Origin: Goleter apudmare HA4340-LM2
Lineage (GTDB): Bacteria; Cyanobacteriota; Cyanobacteriia; Cyanobacteriales; Nostocaceae
DNA length: 64,000 nt
Direction of reading: 5' to 3'
Assembly: GCA_019359495.1 (NCBI GenBank)
Contig: JAHHHF010000077.1
Coordinates: forward strand, 62,001-126,000
The first letter of the stretch is position 1. Each line of letters opens with the position of its first letter. Of this stretch, positions 16,154 to 26,115 are shown in pieces. The notes under the pieces were generated by a model, which was not told where the DNA came from, ran no database searches, and worked only from the letters and a program-made list of their open reading frames with translations. The translations under genes and the position numbers were made by a program.

Positions 16154-19051
16154 TTAAACATTTGATATTGCTGGATACTGCTGCAATACCTGCCGTAAGT
16201 ACTGTCCAGTGTAAGACTTGGGATTTTTTGCTACGTCCTCTGGTGTTCCTACCGCAATCACTTCTCCGCCTTTATCACCACCTTCTGGGCCTAAATCTAT
16301 TACCCAGTCAGCACAACGTATCACATCTAAGTTATGTTCAATGACTAAAATTGAATTACCTTTATCTACTAACCTTTGTAAGACATCTAGTAATTTATGG
16401 ACATCATAAAAAGATAGCCCTGTTGTGGGTTCATCTATTAAATAAAGTGTCTTACCTGTGGCGCGGCGAGATAGTTCTGTGGCTAATTTCACTCGCTGTG
16501 CTTCGCCACCAGATAAGGTTGTAGCAGGTTGACCTAATCGCACATAACCTAATCCTACATCTACTAAAGTTTGTAAGCGAGTAAAAGCTTTGGGAATGTT
16601 TTGAAAAAATTCTAAACTCTCCTCAACTGTCATATTGAGGACATCAGAAATAGTCTTGTCTTTGTACTTTACTTGCAAAGTTTCGCGGTTGTATCTTGCA
16701 CCTTTACAAACTTCGCATTGCACATAAACATCGGGCAAAAAGTTCATTTCAATGACATTGACACCCTGTCCGCTACAAGCTTCGCAACGTCCACCTTTAA
16801 CGTTAAAGGAAAATTGTCCAGGTTTGTATCCTCTAGCTTTGGCTTCTACAGTTTGAGAAAATACATCCCGAATCACATCAAAAACACCTGTGTAAGTTGC
16901 AGGGTTAGAACGTGGTGTGCGTCCAATGGGTGATTGATCAATGACGATCGCTTTATCAACCGCATTTAACCCCTTAATCTCATCCATATCTTTGGGCAAG
17001 GGGACTCTCTTGAGTAAATGATGTTGTAATGTGGGGTAGAGTAACTCATTAATTAGGGTGGATTTACCTGATCCAGACACACCAGTCACAGCGACAAGTT
17101 TACCCAGAGGAATTTCTACATTGATATTTTTGAGGTTATTACGATAGGCGTTGGTAATTATTAGACTCCGCCCGTTCCCTTCTCGGCGTTCTGAGGGTGT
17201 AGCAATTACCCGCCTTCCTGACAAGTAAGCCCCTGTTAAGGAATCTTCCGCCGTTAGTAAAGTTTGTAAATCACCTTGGGCGACAATGTTACCACCATGA
17301 ATTCCCGCACCAGGCCCAATATCTACAATGTGGTTAGCAGCGCGAATGGTTTCTTCGTCGTGTTCTACAACAATTAACGTATTACCTAAATCACGCAATT
17401 TAGTTAAAGTTTTTAGTAGCCTATGATTATCTCGTTGATGTAAACCAATGCTTGGCTCATCTAAAACATAGAGAACTCCTGTCAAACCGGAACCAATTTG
17501 TGTTGCTAGCCTGATACGTTGTGCTTCCCCACCAGAAAGGGTCATAGCTGGACGATCAAGAGTCAGGTAATCTAAACCAACATCCAATAAAAATTGCAAT
17601 CTGGCTTTAATTTCTCGCAGTACTAAATCAGCAATTTGTACTTGGCGATCGCTCAACTTTAACTGTTCTATTTTCTCTCGACAATCTCGAATCGATACAC
17701 CAGTTAAATCTAAGATGCCATACTGCCCTAAACGTACCGCCAAGGCTTCTGGTTTTAATCGCTTACCGCCACATACTTCACAAGGCTGGTCAATTAAATA
17801 ATCTTCTAATTTTTGCTTAACTAACTCCGAACCGCCCTCATATTGCCGTTGTAAGATGGGAACTACACCCTTAAAACCCTGCTTTTTCTTGTCTTCTGGA
17901 TTGCGTTCTTCTTTCTCACCAAATAAAACAATTTGCTGTTGTTCTACTGTGAGTTTACTCCAATTTGTTTGTAACTCAAAACCGTAAGCTTGCCCTACAC
18001 TATAGAGTAACTCTAGATAATAAGAATTATCTTTTTCTGACCAAGGGGCGATCGCTGCATATACTGGTGCTTCTGGGTTGGGGATGATTAAATCTGGTGC
18101 AAATCGTCTTAAACTGCCTATACCGTGGCAATGGGGACAAGCACCGTAGGGTGAATTAAAGGAGAATAATCGTGGTGATAATTCTTCCATCACCGCCCCA
18201 TGTTCTGGGCAAGCAAAATTTTCAGAAAATACTAATTCTTCATTTTCATTTTCATTTGTGTTTGGTTGTGGGTGATCACCAATCACAATAGTGGCGATAC
18301 CACCAGACTGCTTGAGACAAGTAGACAATGAATCAACCAAACGTTCCTGAATCCCATCTTTTTTTACCAAGCGGTCAATCACCACTTCAATGGTGTGACT
18401 CAAATTTTTGTCTAATTCGATGGCGTCAGAGAGTTCTCGCACCTCGCCATCAACGCGCACCCGCACAAAACCTTGAGATGCCAAACTTGACAAAAGCTTC
18501 CGGTGAGTGCCTTTTTTACCCCGGACTACGGGGGCAAGGATTTGAAAACGGGTGCGATCGCTTAAATCCATGATGCGATCGCACATTTCATCGATGCTTT
18601 GAGGTGCAATACAGCGATCGCATAGCGGACAATGGGGTTCACCAGCCCGCCCATACAACAACCGTAGATAATCATAAATCTCTGTCACCGTGCCGACAGT
18701 GGAACGGGGGTTATGGGAGGTAGACTTTTGGTCAATGGAAATTGCCGGACTTAAGCCCTCAATCGCCTCTACATCAGGCTTATCTAATTGTCCTAAAAAT
18801 TGTCGGGCATAGGCGCTCAGAGATTCCACATAACGGCGCTGTCCCTCGGCGAAAATCGTGTCAAACGCCAAGGAAGACTTGCCAGAACCAGAGACGCCAG
18901 TAAATACAATCAAGCGATCGCGTGGCAATTCCAAGTCAATATTTTTCAGATTATGCTGCCTAGCACCCCGAATCCGAATGGTATTCTGGTGGTTATGGCT
19001 GGGTTGAGGAAGATGCCCGTTAAGGGATGCTGCTAGCTGTTGGTCTGACAT
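16154..19051 (-). CDS. uvrA: Excinuclease ABC subunit A
   Basis: DNA-damage recognition ATPase of nucleotide excision repair; it loads UvrB at lesions. The 965-residue protein has both ABC modules with Walker A motifs (GVSGSGKSSLAFDT near residue 52, GVSGSGKSTLINELLYP in the second half), signature motifs LSGGEAQRIRL and LSGGEAQRVKL, and the zinc-binding cysteine pairs CPHCHG and CEACSG...CEVCKG. The length is normal for UvrA. The gene stands alone; its start at 19051 leaves a usual N-terminal tail of about 25 residues before IRIRGARQHNLKN. Expression control cannot be read here. Confidence 0.98.
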   Translation of the reverse strand: MSDQQLAASLNGHLPQPSHNHQNTIRIRGARQHNLKNIDLELPRDRLIVFTGVSGSGKSSLAFDTIFAEGQRRYVESLSAYARQFLGQLDKPDVEAIEGLSPAISIDQKSTSHNPRSTVGTVTEIYDYLRLLYGRAGEPHCPLCDRCIAPQSIDEMCDRIMDLSDRTRFQILAPVVRGKKGTHRKLLSSLASQGFVRVRVDGEVRELSDAIELDKNLSHTIEVVIDRLVKKDGIQERLVDSLSTCLKQSGGIATIVIGDHPQPNTNENENEELVFSENFACPEHGAVMEELSPRLFSFNSPYGACPHCHGIGSLRRFAPDLIIPNPEAPVYAAIAPWSEKDNSYYLELLYSVGQAYGFELQTNWSKLTVEQQQIVLFGEKEERNPEDKKKQGFKGVVPILQRQYEGGSELVKQKLEDYLIDQPCEVCGGKRLKPEALAVRLGQYGILDLTGVSIRDCREKIEQLKLSDRQVQIADLVLREIKARLQFLLDVGLDYLTLDRPAMTLSGGEAQRIRLATQIGSGLTGVLYVLDEPSIGLHQRDNHRLLKTLTKLRDLGNTLIVVEHDEETIRAANHIVDIGPGAGIHGGNIVAQGDLQTLLTAEDSLTGAYLSGRRVIATPSERREGNGRSLIITNAYRNNLKNINVEIPLGKLVAVTGVSGSGKSTLINELLYPTLQHHLLKRVPLPKDMDEIKGLNAVDKAIVIDQSPIGRTPRSNPATYTGVFDVIRDVFSQTVEAKARGYKPGQFSFNVKGGRCEACSGQGVNVIEMNFLPDVYVQCEVCKGARYNRETLQVKYKDKTISDVLNMTVEESLEFFQNIPKAFTRLQTLVDVGLGYVRLGQPATTLSGGEAQRVKLATELSRRATGKTLYLIDEPTTGLSFYDVHKLLDVLQRLVDKGNSILVIEHNLDVIRCADWVIDLGPEGGDKGGEVIAVGTPEDVAKNPKSYTGQYLRQVLQQYPAISNV

Positions 19052-19234
19052 ATTGGCCGGCTAAAAGATAGTTTCCCTGTGAAACAGTCCTTAATAATAC
19101 TATCTTTAATGCGTTTAGAATAGAACAATAGTACTGTTTTTCTGGGGATTGACTCTCAATTTCAACCCCAGCCAGCACCTGCAATCTGCTAACTTAGAGG
19201 CAAATGTACTAAAAATACTGCTGAGGTTATAGGT

Positions 19235-19906
19235 ATGGTTTCGCAAATCGCATCACCAACTCAGCCAGAGGTGATCTACCCAGATAGTGATGGACAACCA
19301 GTGGCGAATAACACAATACAGTTTCGCTGGATTGTAGAGATTCAGCAGAATATAGATTGCTTGTTTGCTGATGACCCGAATGTATTTGTAGCCGGAGATT
19401 TGTTTTGGTATCCAGTAGAGGGAAAGAATAAAATTGCCACAGCGCCAGATGTCATGGTGGTATTGGGTAGACCAAAAGGCGATCGCCTTTCCTACTTGCA
19501 ATGGCAAGAGGAGGGAATTCCACCCCAAGTGGTGTTTGAAATTCTCTCACCGAGCAATACTGAAGTAGAAATGAATAAAAAACTACTCTTCTTTGACCGC
19601 TATGGAGTGGAAGAATATTACATTTACGATCCCGATAGTCATAATTTACAGGGTTGGTTGCGTGGTGAAGAGGGGTTGGATAGCATACCTCAAATGGCAG
19701 ATTGGGAAAGTCCTCGCTTAAAAATTAAGTTTACTCAATCACCAGAAGGTTTACAGCTTTATCGCCCCGACGGAGAACGCTTTTTGACTTATCAGGAAAT
19801 TGCTCTCAAGCTAGAACAAGAACGCCAACGGGCTGAACAAGAACGTCAGCGTGCAGAGAGATTAGCAGCCCAATTAAGAGCGCTAGGAGTAGAACCGGAA
19901 GCTTGA
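19235..19906 (+). CDS. Uma2 family (DUF820) putative endonuclease
   Basis: A 223-residue protein of the Uma2/DUF820 family, a PD-(D/E)XK-fold nuclease family expanded greatly in cyanobacteria. Catalytic segments visible are APDVMVVLGRP and VVFEILSPSN, followed by the YGVEEYYIYDPD segment. The C-terminus is a charged coiled coil built from repeats of EQERQRAE, ending in ALGVEPEA, a common tail in these proteins. Nuclease activity is predicted by fold; most members have no known role. It stands alone, convergent with the Ser/Thr kinase gene. Confidence 0.9.
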   Translation: MVSQIASPTQPEVIYPDSDGQPVANNTIQFRWIVEIQQNIDCLFADDPNVFVAGDLFWYPVEGKNKIATAPDVMVVLGRPKGDRLSYLQWQEEGIPPQVVFEILSPSNTEVEMNKKLLFFDRYGVEEYYIYDPDSHNLQGWLRGEEGLDSIPQMADWESPRLKIKFTQSPEGLQLYRPDGERFLTYQEIALKLEQERQRAEQERQRAERLAAQLRALGVEPEA

Positions 19907-19989
19907 GACTCATAACATGAGCAATTTCTCAGTCGCCTCAGGGCAGTTTTCACAGAACTAATCCCCAACCCGAAGCGACTGCTATCGTC

Positions 19990-21108
19990 TTAATATCCAG
20001 TTTTATCTGTGCAAGTTGAGACTAAGTTAACAGCTTGACATTCTTGGGTTTCCAATACTTGCTGGGCTAGACCTCCTGATTGGGCGATCATCCAAGTTGT
20101 ACCAGCGACAGCCAGTGTACCAATAGTGACTAGTCCCAGCATCACCGCTCGCTTTCTGCGATTCATTGCAGCAGCTAGAATTTCTATGCTAGTACCAGCA
20201 CCAAGCACCGATATTGGTTGCAGTGCTTTCAGCGCCATCTCTGCATTCGGGTAGCGATGTTTGCGGTTGCGTTCCACCATTTTCATCAACCACGAACTAA
20301 AACGCGGACTGATTTCAGGAAGCAATTTCTGGCAATCAAAGCAACAGTTGTCATCAATTAACTTACCAATATCCACAGAACGGGTACGGGTGAGTAAGCA
20401 AATTAGTGTTGCCCCTAAACTATACAAGTCCGATGCCTCAGTGAGAGAATGACCAAATTGTTCTTCTGGTGGCATAAAACCTGGTGTACCTGCGGCAAAG
20501 CTACTCAAAACTATTTTAGTATCTTGCTTTCTAGCCAAGCCAAAATCAACTAAATAACCGTTTAGTTGTCGGTCTACCAAAATATTTTCTGGTTTGATAT
20601 CCCGATGGATAATCGGAGCAGCTTGGTTTTGCAGATAAATCAAAATTTCTAAAATTGACAGAGCAATTTGCTTAATCTCTTCCGGATGAAAGCTACGTTT
20701 CCATGCCAAACATGGGGCATTTTTATATTCCTGCACCATATAAAAGCCCACTGATGTTTCAAACGCATCGACATAGTGGGGGATGCGGGAATGATTCAGT
20801 TGTTGCAGCATCGCAATTTCGCGTTCGTAAGCTTTCGTCCCTGATAAGTCAATACTTGTATTGGCAAAACAGAACTCTTTAATCACTACTCGTTGATGAG
20901 ACTGCAAAGCATGAGCCAGATAAGTAATACGTCCTGCTTCGCGGTTGCGTCCTAGTTCTCGGATAACTTGATAGCCTTGTTGAGAAAAATCTGGATAGTT
21001 ACTTGCGGGAATATCCCCTTGATATCCATTTCGCACATCAAGCCCCATAGCTTCACACCATTTGATTTGGATTTTGTCAAGGTGAATTGAGCAAGAATTA
21101 AAAGGCAT
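19990..21108 (-). CDS. Serine/threonine protein kinase with C-terminal membrane anchor
   Basis: A 372-residue Hanks-type kinase. The lysine of subdomain II (VVIKEF), the catalytic loop HRDIKPENIL and the DFG loop VDFGLAR are intact, so it should be active. Two features are unusual: the glycine loop is degenerate (ELGRNREAGRITYLA instead of GxGxxG) and the APE motif is PPEE. After the kinase domain comes a basic stretch (NRRKRAV) and one membrane segment near residues 320-342, then a short outer tail with two cysteines (C354 and C363). The start may be ATG at 21048 (MGLDVRNGYQG), which would remove 20 unsupported residues. Targets are unknown. Confidence 0.9.
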   Translation of the reverse strand: MPFNSCSIHLDKIQIKWCEAMGLDVRNGYQGDIPASNYPDFSQQGYQVIRELGRNREAGRITYLAHALQSHQRVVIKEFCFANTSIDLSGTKAYEREIAMLQQLNHSRIPHYVDAFETSVGFYMVQEYKNAPCLAWKRSFHPEEIKQIALSILEILIYLQNQAAPIIHRDIKPENILVDRQLNGYLVDFGLARKQDTKIVLSSFAAGTPGFMPPEEQFGHSLTEASDLYSLGATLICLLTRTRSVDIGKLIDDNCCFDCQKLLPEISPRFSSWLMKMVERNRKHRYPNAEMALKALQPISVLGAGTSIEILAAAMNRRKRAVMLGLVTIGTLAVAGTTWMIAQSGGLAQQVLETQECQAVNLVSTCTDKTGY

Positions 21109-21190
21109 TTACCCAAATTGTGAGCCACCTGTTAATCTCTCCAGCACAAAACTGCATAGACACTCAGAAAGTATCTATGCCCAAAAACTA

Positions 21191-22081
21191 TTACCTTTGT
21201 GCTAGCCAATCCACAATCTGGATATTGACAACATCTGGAACTTCATCGTGAGGACAATGACCGGCGTTAGGAATGGGGATAATTTTGATTGGTTTGCCAT
21301 TCTCACGCGCCTCCTCGTAAATCTTTGCCCCGGTGATTGGTGTCCAAGGGTCGTCAGCACCCCAAATTACTAACAGAGGACGTTCTACCTTGGGCAAAAG
21401 TTCCTCTGGGCTAGGGCCAGCAGGTGCGGTGAGGATGGAGGCGAAAACTTGCTGCGCCCCTGGGTCGCAAGCTGGGGTATAAAGTAAATCAACTAGTTCA
21501 TCAGTGACGGCTTCTCGATTGCGGTACACCTGGTAGAGGGTGCGGCGAATTTGGGATTTTTGCCGAATGCGGTTGAAAACAAATTTACCTGTAATTGGCG
21601 ATCGCACTACTCTATTAAAAGCAGCCATCACAATTCTCAGTGGTGGGTTTAATTCGTGGGGACGATGGCTTAAACCGCCCGCAGAGTTAATTAAAACACC
21701 AGCCGCCGCAATTTCTGGATGTTCTGCTAGTACCATCAAGCTAATCAGCGCGCCGATAGAATTGCCGATAAATACAGCAGGTTCTTGAATGTGTTCTGCC
21801 CAAAAATCTTTGAGTAGTTTCACCCATACATCTATGGTGTAATCAATGGGTGCTTTTTCAGAACCACCAAAACCCAACAAATCCACAGCAAACACCCGGT
21901 AGCCAGCAGCAGCTAAAACCGGAATATTTTTGCGCCAGTGTCCCAAGGAAGCACCAAAACCATGAACGAGTACCAAGGGGCGTCCTTGACCTTGGACAGT
22001 ATACTGAATTTTGTAACCCTGCCAAGTCCAAAAGTATTTTTCTAAGGTAGCTGGAGATAGTTGTTGGCTGGTTAAAGTCAT
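21191..22081 (-). CDS. Alpha/beta hydrolase
   Basis: A 296-residue alpha/beta hydrolase. The oxyanion-hole segment LVHGFGASLGHW, the nucleophile elbow GNSIGA, the acid in WGADDPWTP and the catalytic histidine in AGHCPHDE are all present. It closely resembles the 307-residue hydrolase at 49.2 kb (shared HGFGAS-GHWR, LGFG-SEKAP and GHCPHDE segments), so the two are paralogues. The substrate is unknown; proteins of this type in cyanobacteria are often annotated as haloalkane dehalogenase-like or chlorophyll-related esterases without proof. It stands alone. Confidence 0.92.
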   Translation of the reverse strand: MTLTSQQLSPATLEKYFWTWQGYKIQYTVQGQGRPLVLVHGFGASLGHWRKNIPVLAAAGYRVFAVDLLGFGGSEKAPIDYTIDVWVKLLKDFWAEHIQEPAVFIGNSIGALISLMVLAEHPEIAAAGVLINSAGGLSHRPHELNPPLRIVMAAFNRVVRSPITGKFVFNRIRQKSQIRRTLYQVYRNREAVTDELVDLLYTPACDPGAQQVFASILTAPAGPSPEELLPKVERPLLVIWGADDPWTPITGAKIYEEARENGKPIKIIPIPNAGHCPHDEVPDVVNIQIVDWLAQR

Positions 22082-22195
22082 TATTAAGTTTCCTAAAGTA
22101 TTGTTTTTATAGTAATGTCTTTAACTGCCCCAAATTTAGGAGATAATGCTATTTTTCAGCTAATATCCATGAGTCGAGGTCGTCACTCCTGACTA

Positions 22196-22399
22196 TTGAG
22201 AGTTATACATTGGGATTACATCAGTAGCCAGGTTGCTTGTCACAATACCGAACAAGCCAGACAACAAGCTGAACAAGCACAATTAGACGCGATACCTCGA
22301 TTATTAGATTTAGGCTTGAGTGTGGCACAAATTGCCAAGGCACTAAACTTATCTGTGGAGACTGTGAGACAGTTTGTGGCAGGGAATGAAAGGAGTTAA
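22196..22399 (+). pseudogene. C-terminal fragment of a Rpn/PD-(D/E)XK-type nuclease with HTH tail
   Basis: The frame encodes a Gln/Ala-rich helix (QARQQAEQAQLDAI) followed by a helix-turn-helix-like tail (LLDLGLSVAQIAKALNLSVETVRQF), the usual C-terminus of Rpn-family recombination-promoting nucleases. The nuclease domain that should precede it is absent, and the only start is a TTG. I read this as a remnant of a larger gene, although a small free-standing HTH protein cannot be excluded. Confidence 0.5.
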
Positions 22400-22512
22400 G
22401 TTAAGTATTAACACGTATAATTAAAGTGTTATTTTCATCCATTGTCTGGGATTAATAGGTCAAGGGAAATCAATTCCAATATGACCTGAATAGCCAAATG
22501 GCATGGAGTGAA

Positions 22513-24180
22513 ATGAAACACAGAAATCAAAGTTACTTGGCTCACATCAGCAAAGTTATTTGCGCTACCGCCTGTGTAGCAATGTTCTCGTCAATAGCTT
22601 CTGCTGAGACATCTCCAGGGTCTTCTACCAACCTCAGACAAACGCTGAAGAATACTCCTGAACAACAACTCATAGCAGATGAGTCGATTCGCAGTGAAGT
22701 AGAAACAACTGGTACTACAACTATTAAGCGACAAACCGTCACTACAGAAACTCGCACCCAAGTAAGTACTAATAGTACTGCTGTGAAAGGGAAAACAACA
22801 GGTTTTAGCTTGGCGATTTTGCAACCATCTGGTGACTTTGCGGATGTAATTGCCCGTGTTTCAGTTAAGGGTAAACGTGGCAAAAACTATCTAAAAGAGA
22901 GGTTTTTGGGTGATTACAAATATAAGATTAAGCAAAAATCTCAATTTGTAAAGGGATTAAAAACAGGCGATCGCGTAGTCGTGCGGTTGTATGATAACCA
23001 AAATCGCTTTATCGGCTACAGCGAATTTGAATGTTTATCAGCGAACACAGCCGTTAACCTGATTCTCTCCGCCAAACCAACAGAATATCGAGTAGTCCGC
23101 ACCGTTTACGGGGTCGATGCTGACGCCGATGGCACAATTGACGTAAATAATACCACTTACGACTACTTCACCCAAGTCAGTAACCAACGTGTTACTTTCC
23201 TTAGTAGTTCCCAAAGCGTTAAGATCAGTCAGTTTCAAGTAGCAGGTTTGACTACTGCTACTACTAGCGTTTATCCCGCCTCTTTCATTAGAGGCCAGTC
23301 TATGAACATTTTTAGTTCTGACTTAGCACCAGCTTTGCAAGCTGCACCCGGTCAATTAGTGCGACTGATAGAAGTCAATGATGATAATACTTCTATCTAC
23401 AACGTCAGTCAGATGATGATGAATTATCGAGAGGTGGGTGTAGCTAACGGTATCCAAGTTAAGTTTAACGATGTCTCGACAAATCACTGGGCAAAAGATT
23501 TTATTGCTGAGTTAGCAGCACTACAAGTCCTCCAAGGTTTTCCCGATGGTTCTTTCCGTCCAGATGAACAGGTGACTCGGGCCCAGTTTGCGGCGATGAT
23601 TAGTCAAGCCTTTGCTAAGGCGAGAGTCCGCAACGCTATCAGTTTTAGAGATGTCTCCAGCAAATATTGGGCTTATAATGCTATCCGTGAATCTTATGCA
23701 ACAGGCTTTTTAGGGAATGTGGGTATTGACTTCAACCCTACTGCTAGCCTTTCTCGCCTAGAGGTTTTGGTAGCATTAGCGCGGGGACTTAACTACACTT
23801 TTAGCGGTTCCACAGAGACAATTTTGGCAGCTTACACTGATGCTACTAGCATTCGTAGTGATGTTCGTGGTGCGATCGCTGCACTTACAGAACGGGGTAT
23901 AGTTGTTAATTATCCTAATGTTCAGTCTCTCAATGCTGACAAAGTAGCAACTAGAGCCGAAGTGAGTGCTTTGTTGTACAAAGCGTTAGTTAGCACAGGT
24001 GAGGTCACAGATATCTCCTCGCAATACGCTGTATCTAAAGCTGACGACGATGATGACAAAAAAATTCGTCGTAATTGTAACCAAGGAATTGGTAATGGTG
24101 CAGAGGGTTGTGATCCAGGTAACTCCCGACCACGTGGCGGTAGTAACGATGAAGATGGCAGAACCCCTGGTAGAAAATAA
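22513..24180 (+). CDS. Secreted protein with three S-layer homology (SLH) domains
   Basis: A 555-residue envelope protein. It has a signal peptide (MKHRNQSY..., cleavage after ASA), a threonine-rich stretch, and a beta-rich domain of unknown function (about residues 95-270). Three SLH units follow, starting near VKFNDVSTNHWAKDF, ISFRDVSSKYWAYNA and AYTDATSIRSDVRGA, and the protein ends in an Asp/Arg/Gly-rich tail. SLH domains bind cell-wall polymers, which places it at the outer wall. ATG at 22513 is preferred over 22498 because GGAG lies 4 nt upstream and the signal peptide starts there. Unlike cyanobacterial SLH porins, the SLH units are C-terminal and no porin barrel is seen. Confidence 0.85.
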   Translation: MKHRNQSYLAHISKVICATACVAMFSSIASAETSPGSSTNLRQTLKNTPEQQLIADESIRSEVETTGTTTIKRQTVTTETRTQVSTNSTAVKGKTTGFSLAILQPSGDFADVIARVSVKGKRGKNYLKERFLGDYKYKIKQKSQFVKGLKTGDRVVVRLYDNQNRFIGYSEFECLSANTAVNLILSAKPTEYRVVRTVYGVDADADGTIDVNNTTYDYFTQVSNQRVTFLSSSQSVKISQFQVAGLTTATTSVYPASFIRGQSMNIFSSDLAPALQAAPGQLVRLIEVNDDNTSIYNVSQMMMNYREVGVANGIQVKFNDVSTNHWAKDFIAELAALQVLQGFPDGSFRPDEQVTRAQFAAMISQAFAKARVRNAISFRDVSSKYWAYNAIRESYATGFLGNVGIDFNPTASLSRLEVLVALARGLNYTFSGSTETILAAYTDATSIRSDVRGAIAALTERGIVVNYPNVQSLNADKVATRAEVSALLYKALVSTGEVTDISSQYAVSKADDDDDKKIRRNCNQGIGNGAEGCDPGNSRPRGGSNDEDGRTPGRK

Positions 24181-24322
24181 TACTTTTTACAAAGTAGAGT
24201 TTCTAGGGATGTGATATCAATTTGCAATTAGCAAATAAAAAATTCAGATGTTATCTGGGTTTCTAGGTTTGGATCTGTTGCCGAATTGTAGAGAATTGAT
24301 ATTACGGTTGATATAAATCTGG

Positions 24323-24380
24323 ATGTAGGGGCGAACAACTTGACCTTACGGCAAGGGCGAACAACCGCTCGCCCCTACAT
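24323..24380. repeat. 58-bp intergenic inverted repeat
   Basis: ATGTAGGGGCGA (24323-24334) pairs perfectly with TCGCCCCTACAT (24369-24380). Inside, GGGCGAACAAC occurs twice in direct orientation. It lies between the convergent SLH and MscS genes. This is a common type of short dispersed cyanobacterial repeat and could act as a terminator hairpin. Confidence 0.7.
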
Positions 24381-24397
24381 ATTTAATTGATCAAATT

Positions 24398-25432
24398 TTA
24401 AATTTTCCCCTGATTATGTTGCAAATACAACTCTCTTGAGGGAAAGGGAATTTTAATTCCTTCTTGCTGATAGCGTTTGTGCAACTTCTTAATAAAGAGA
24501 TGTTTACCAATTCGTTGATCAAAAAATTCATTCACGCGCATATAGAGGGTGAAATCTATACTAAAATCACCAAAATTATTAAATCTTATATAAGGTTCAT
24601 TTGATATTAATTCAGGTGCGATTTCTTGCATCACTTCTTTAGCTACTTGAACAGTGACCTTTTCCACGTTTTCTAAATCACTCTCGTAATCTACACCGAC
24701 CTTCAGCGTTAGAGTAATTTCTTTAACTGGTAGGTGATAATTAGTAAAAATTGCTGAAGACAGTTTAGAATTTGGCACAATTATCACGTTATTAGAAAGC
24801 TCCCTAATAGTCGTATTTCGCCAAGAAATATCTATCACATACCCTTCATGACCACCATCTAATTTGACATAATCCCCTGTTCTGACTTGCTTGGAAATAA
24901 TTAGATAAAAACCCGAAAATAAATTCGCTAATGTATCTTGGAGTGCCAAACCAACTGCTAGACCTCCAACCCCTAACGTGGTCACGATTGGTGTGATTTG
25001 TACACCTAATGTTTGCAGTAGGATTAACGTTCCCAAGACTAAAACAGCAATTTTGACAAGATTAGAAATTAGTGAAGCGGGAACTCCTTCGGTACGGCGA
25101 ATAAATATATTGACAAAACCAGCACTCAGTCTTGCTAAGACTAATGTGACTGAATACAAGAAGACAATAGTAATGATTTTTTGCAGTAGAATTTTCAGAT
25201 TTGGCTCAAGGGGAAGAGCAGAATAAAAAAATGCCCCAGAAAACCCAGCCAGTACAAACCAAATAAAGGTCATACGATGTAGAGATTGGAAGATGATTTC
25301 ACCTCCAGGAATTTTTTGTTGGTCTACAAATTTCCTGATTTTCTTATAGATAACTTTTTCACCAAATACTCCAGATAGCACACCACAGAGAATGAATACT
25401 ATTGGTAAAATCCATTGCATCATAATCAACAT
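24398..25432 (-). CDS. MscS-family mechanosensitive ion channel
   Basis: A 344-residue small-conductance mechanosensitive channel that releases solutes on hypo-osmotic shock. Four or more membrane segments lie in the first 160 residues. The pore-lining helix is visible as the glycine/alanine-rich TLGVGGLAVGLALQD, followed by the typical LFSGFYLIISKQVRTGDYV segment, a beta domain (WRNTTIRELSNNVIIVPNSK) and the alpha/beta C-terminal vestibule. The gene stands alone with its own upstream space of about 65 bp before a decayed gene on the same strand. Confidence 0.92.
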   Translation of the reverse strand: MLIMMQWILPIVFILCGVLSGVFGEKVIYKKIRKFVDQQKIPGGEIIFQSLHRMTFIWFVLAGFSGAFFYSALPLEPNLKILLQKIITIVFLYSVTLVLARLSAGFVNIFIRRTEGVPASLISNLVKIAVLVLGTLILLQTLGVQITPIVTTLGVGGLAVGLALQDTLANLFSGFYLIISKQVRTGDYVKLDGGHEGYVIDISWRNTTIRELSNNVIIVPNSKLSSAIFTNYHLPVKEITLTLKVGVDYESDLENVEKVTVQVAKEVMQEIAPELISNEPYIRFNNFGDFSIDFTLYMRVNEFFDQRIGKHLFIKKLHKRYQQEGIKIPFPSRELYLQHNQGKI

Positions 25433-25498
25433 TTGTATTTTAATTTTGCATCTGTGTATTCAAGTTTTCTGACGTTATAACGCCTTCACTGCTAAATT

Positions 25499-26011
25499 TT
25501 ACCTTGTTAGTTGTCGTAGTATATCCTTGAGATTTTCTACATTGAGATTAACTTTTACCTCTATTTGTTGTATGGCATCTCGTAAGATTAGAGTATGCTG
25601 ATTATCCGATGCGTTATATACATATTGGGGATTGGCAAGGGTAATTTTCTGATAGGGAATAGACGGTAAACCTGCACGAATCACCAGTTCTCTTTGGGAT
25701 TGGGGAAAAATATATAAATATTGATGGAAGCTATCAAGGATAAGTTGATCTGGTGTAGTATTACGTTCCTGAGATAAATCAGGTTTTTGCCAATACAGGG
25801 TAATTCCACGGATTTCTGGGTTAGCTATTAAAAAGACTTCATCAAACCGTTTTGGTTCCCAGTCTAGTTGCTCAACTTCGCTATTTTGGCTAAATATTCG
25901 CTGTTTCCAGGTTATTTCTCGGTTTTTAAGGTTTTGCCACCATTGACGAATGATAGCGAGGTTTTGCGGATTTTATGGATTGCCACTACCTTGTTGCCAG
26001 ATAATTTTCAT
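25499..26011 (-). pseudogene. Unknown gene interrupted by an in-frame TAA near its start
   Basis: Read from ATG at 26011 the frame gives MKIIWQQGSGNP, a TAA at 25973-25975, and then continues in the same frame as NPQNLAIIRQWWQNLKNR and on for about 157 codons to 25499. The doubled NP around the stop suggests a small local duplication that created it. No good start codon exists downstream of the stop before the last third. The protein is acidic/aromatic and soluble; I recognise no family. It is most likely a recent pseudogene, though readthrough or a sequencing error would also explain it. Confidence 0.7.
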
Positions 26012-26115
26012 AAGTAGTGCTGTCTATTGAGTGTGCTTTTAGTGTAGACAACAATTAGATAACTCTAAAAATTTCTGGGTGTACTCGGCATCACACTATG
26101 GTTCACAATGAATAA

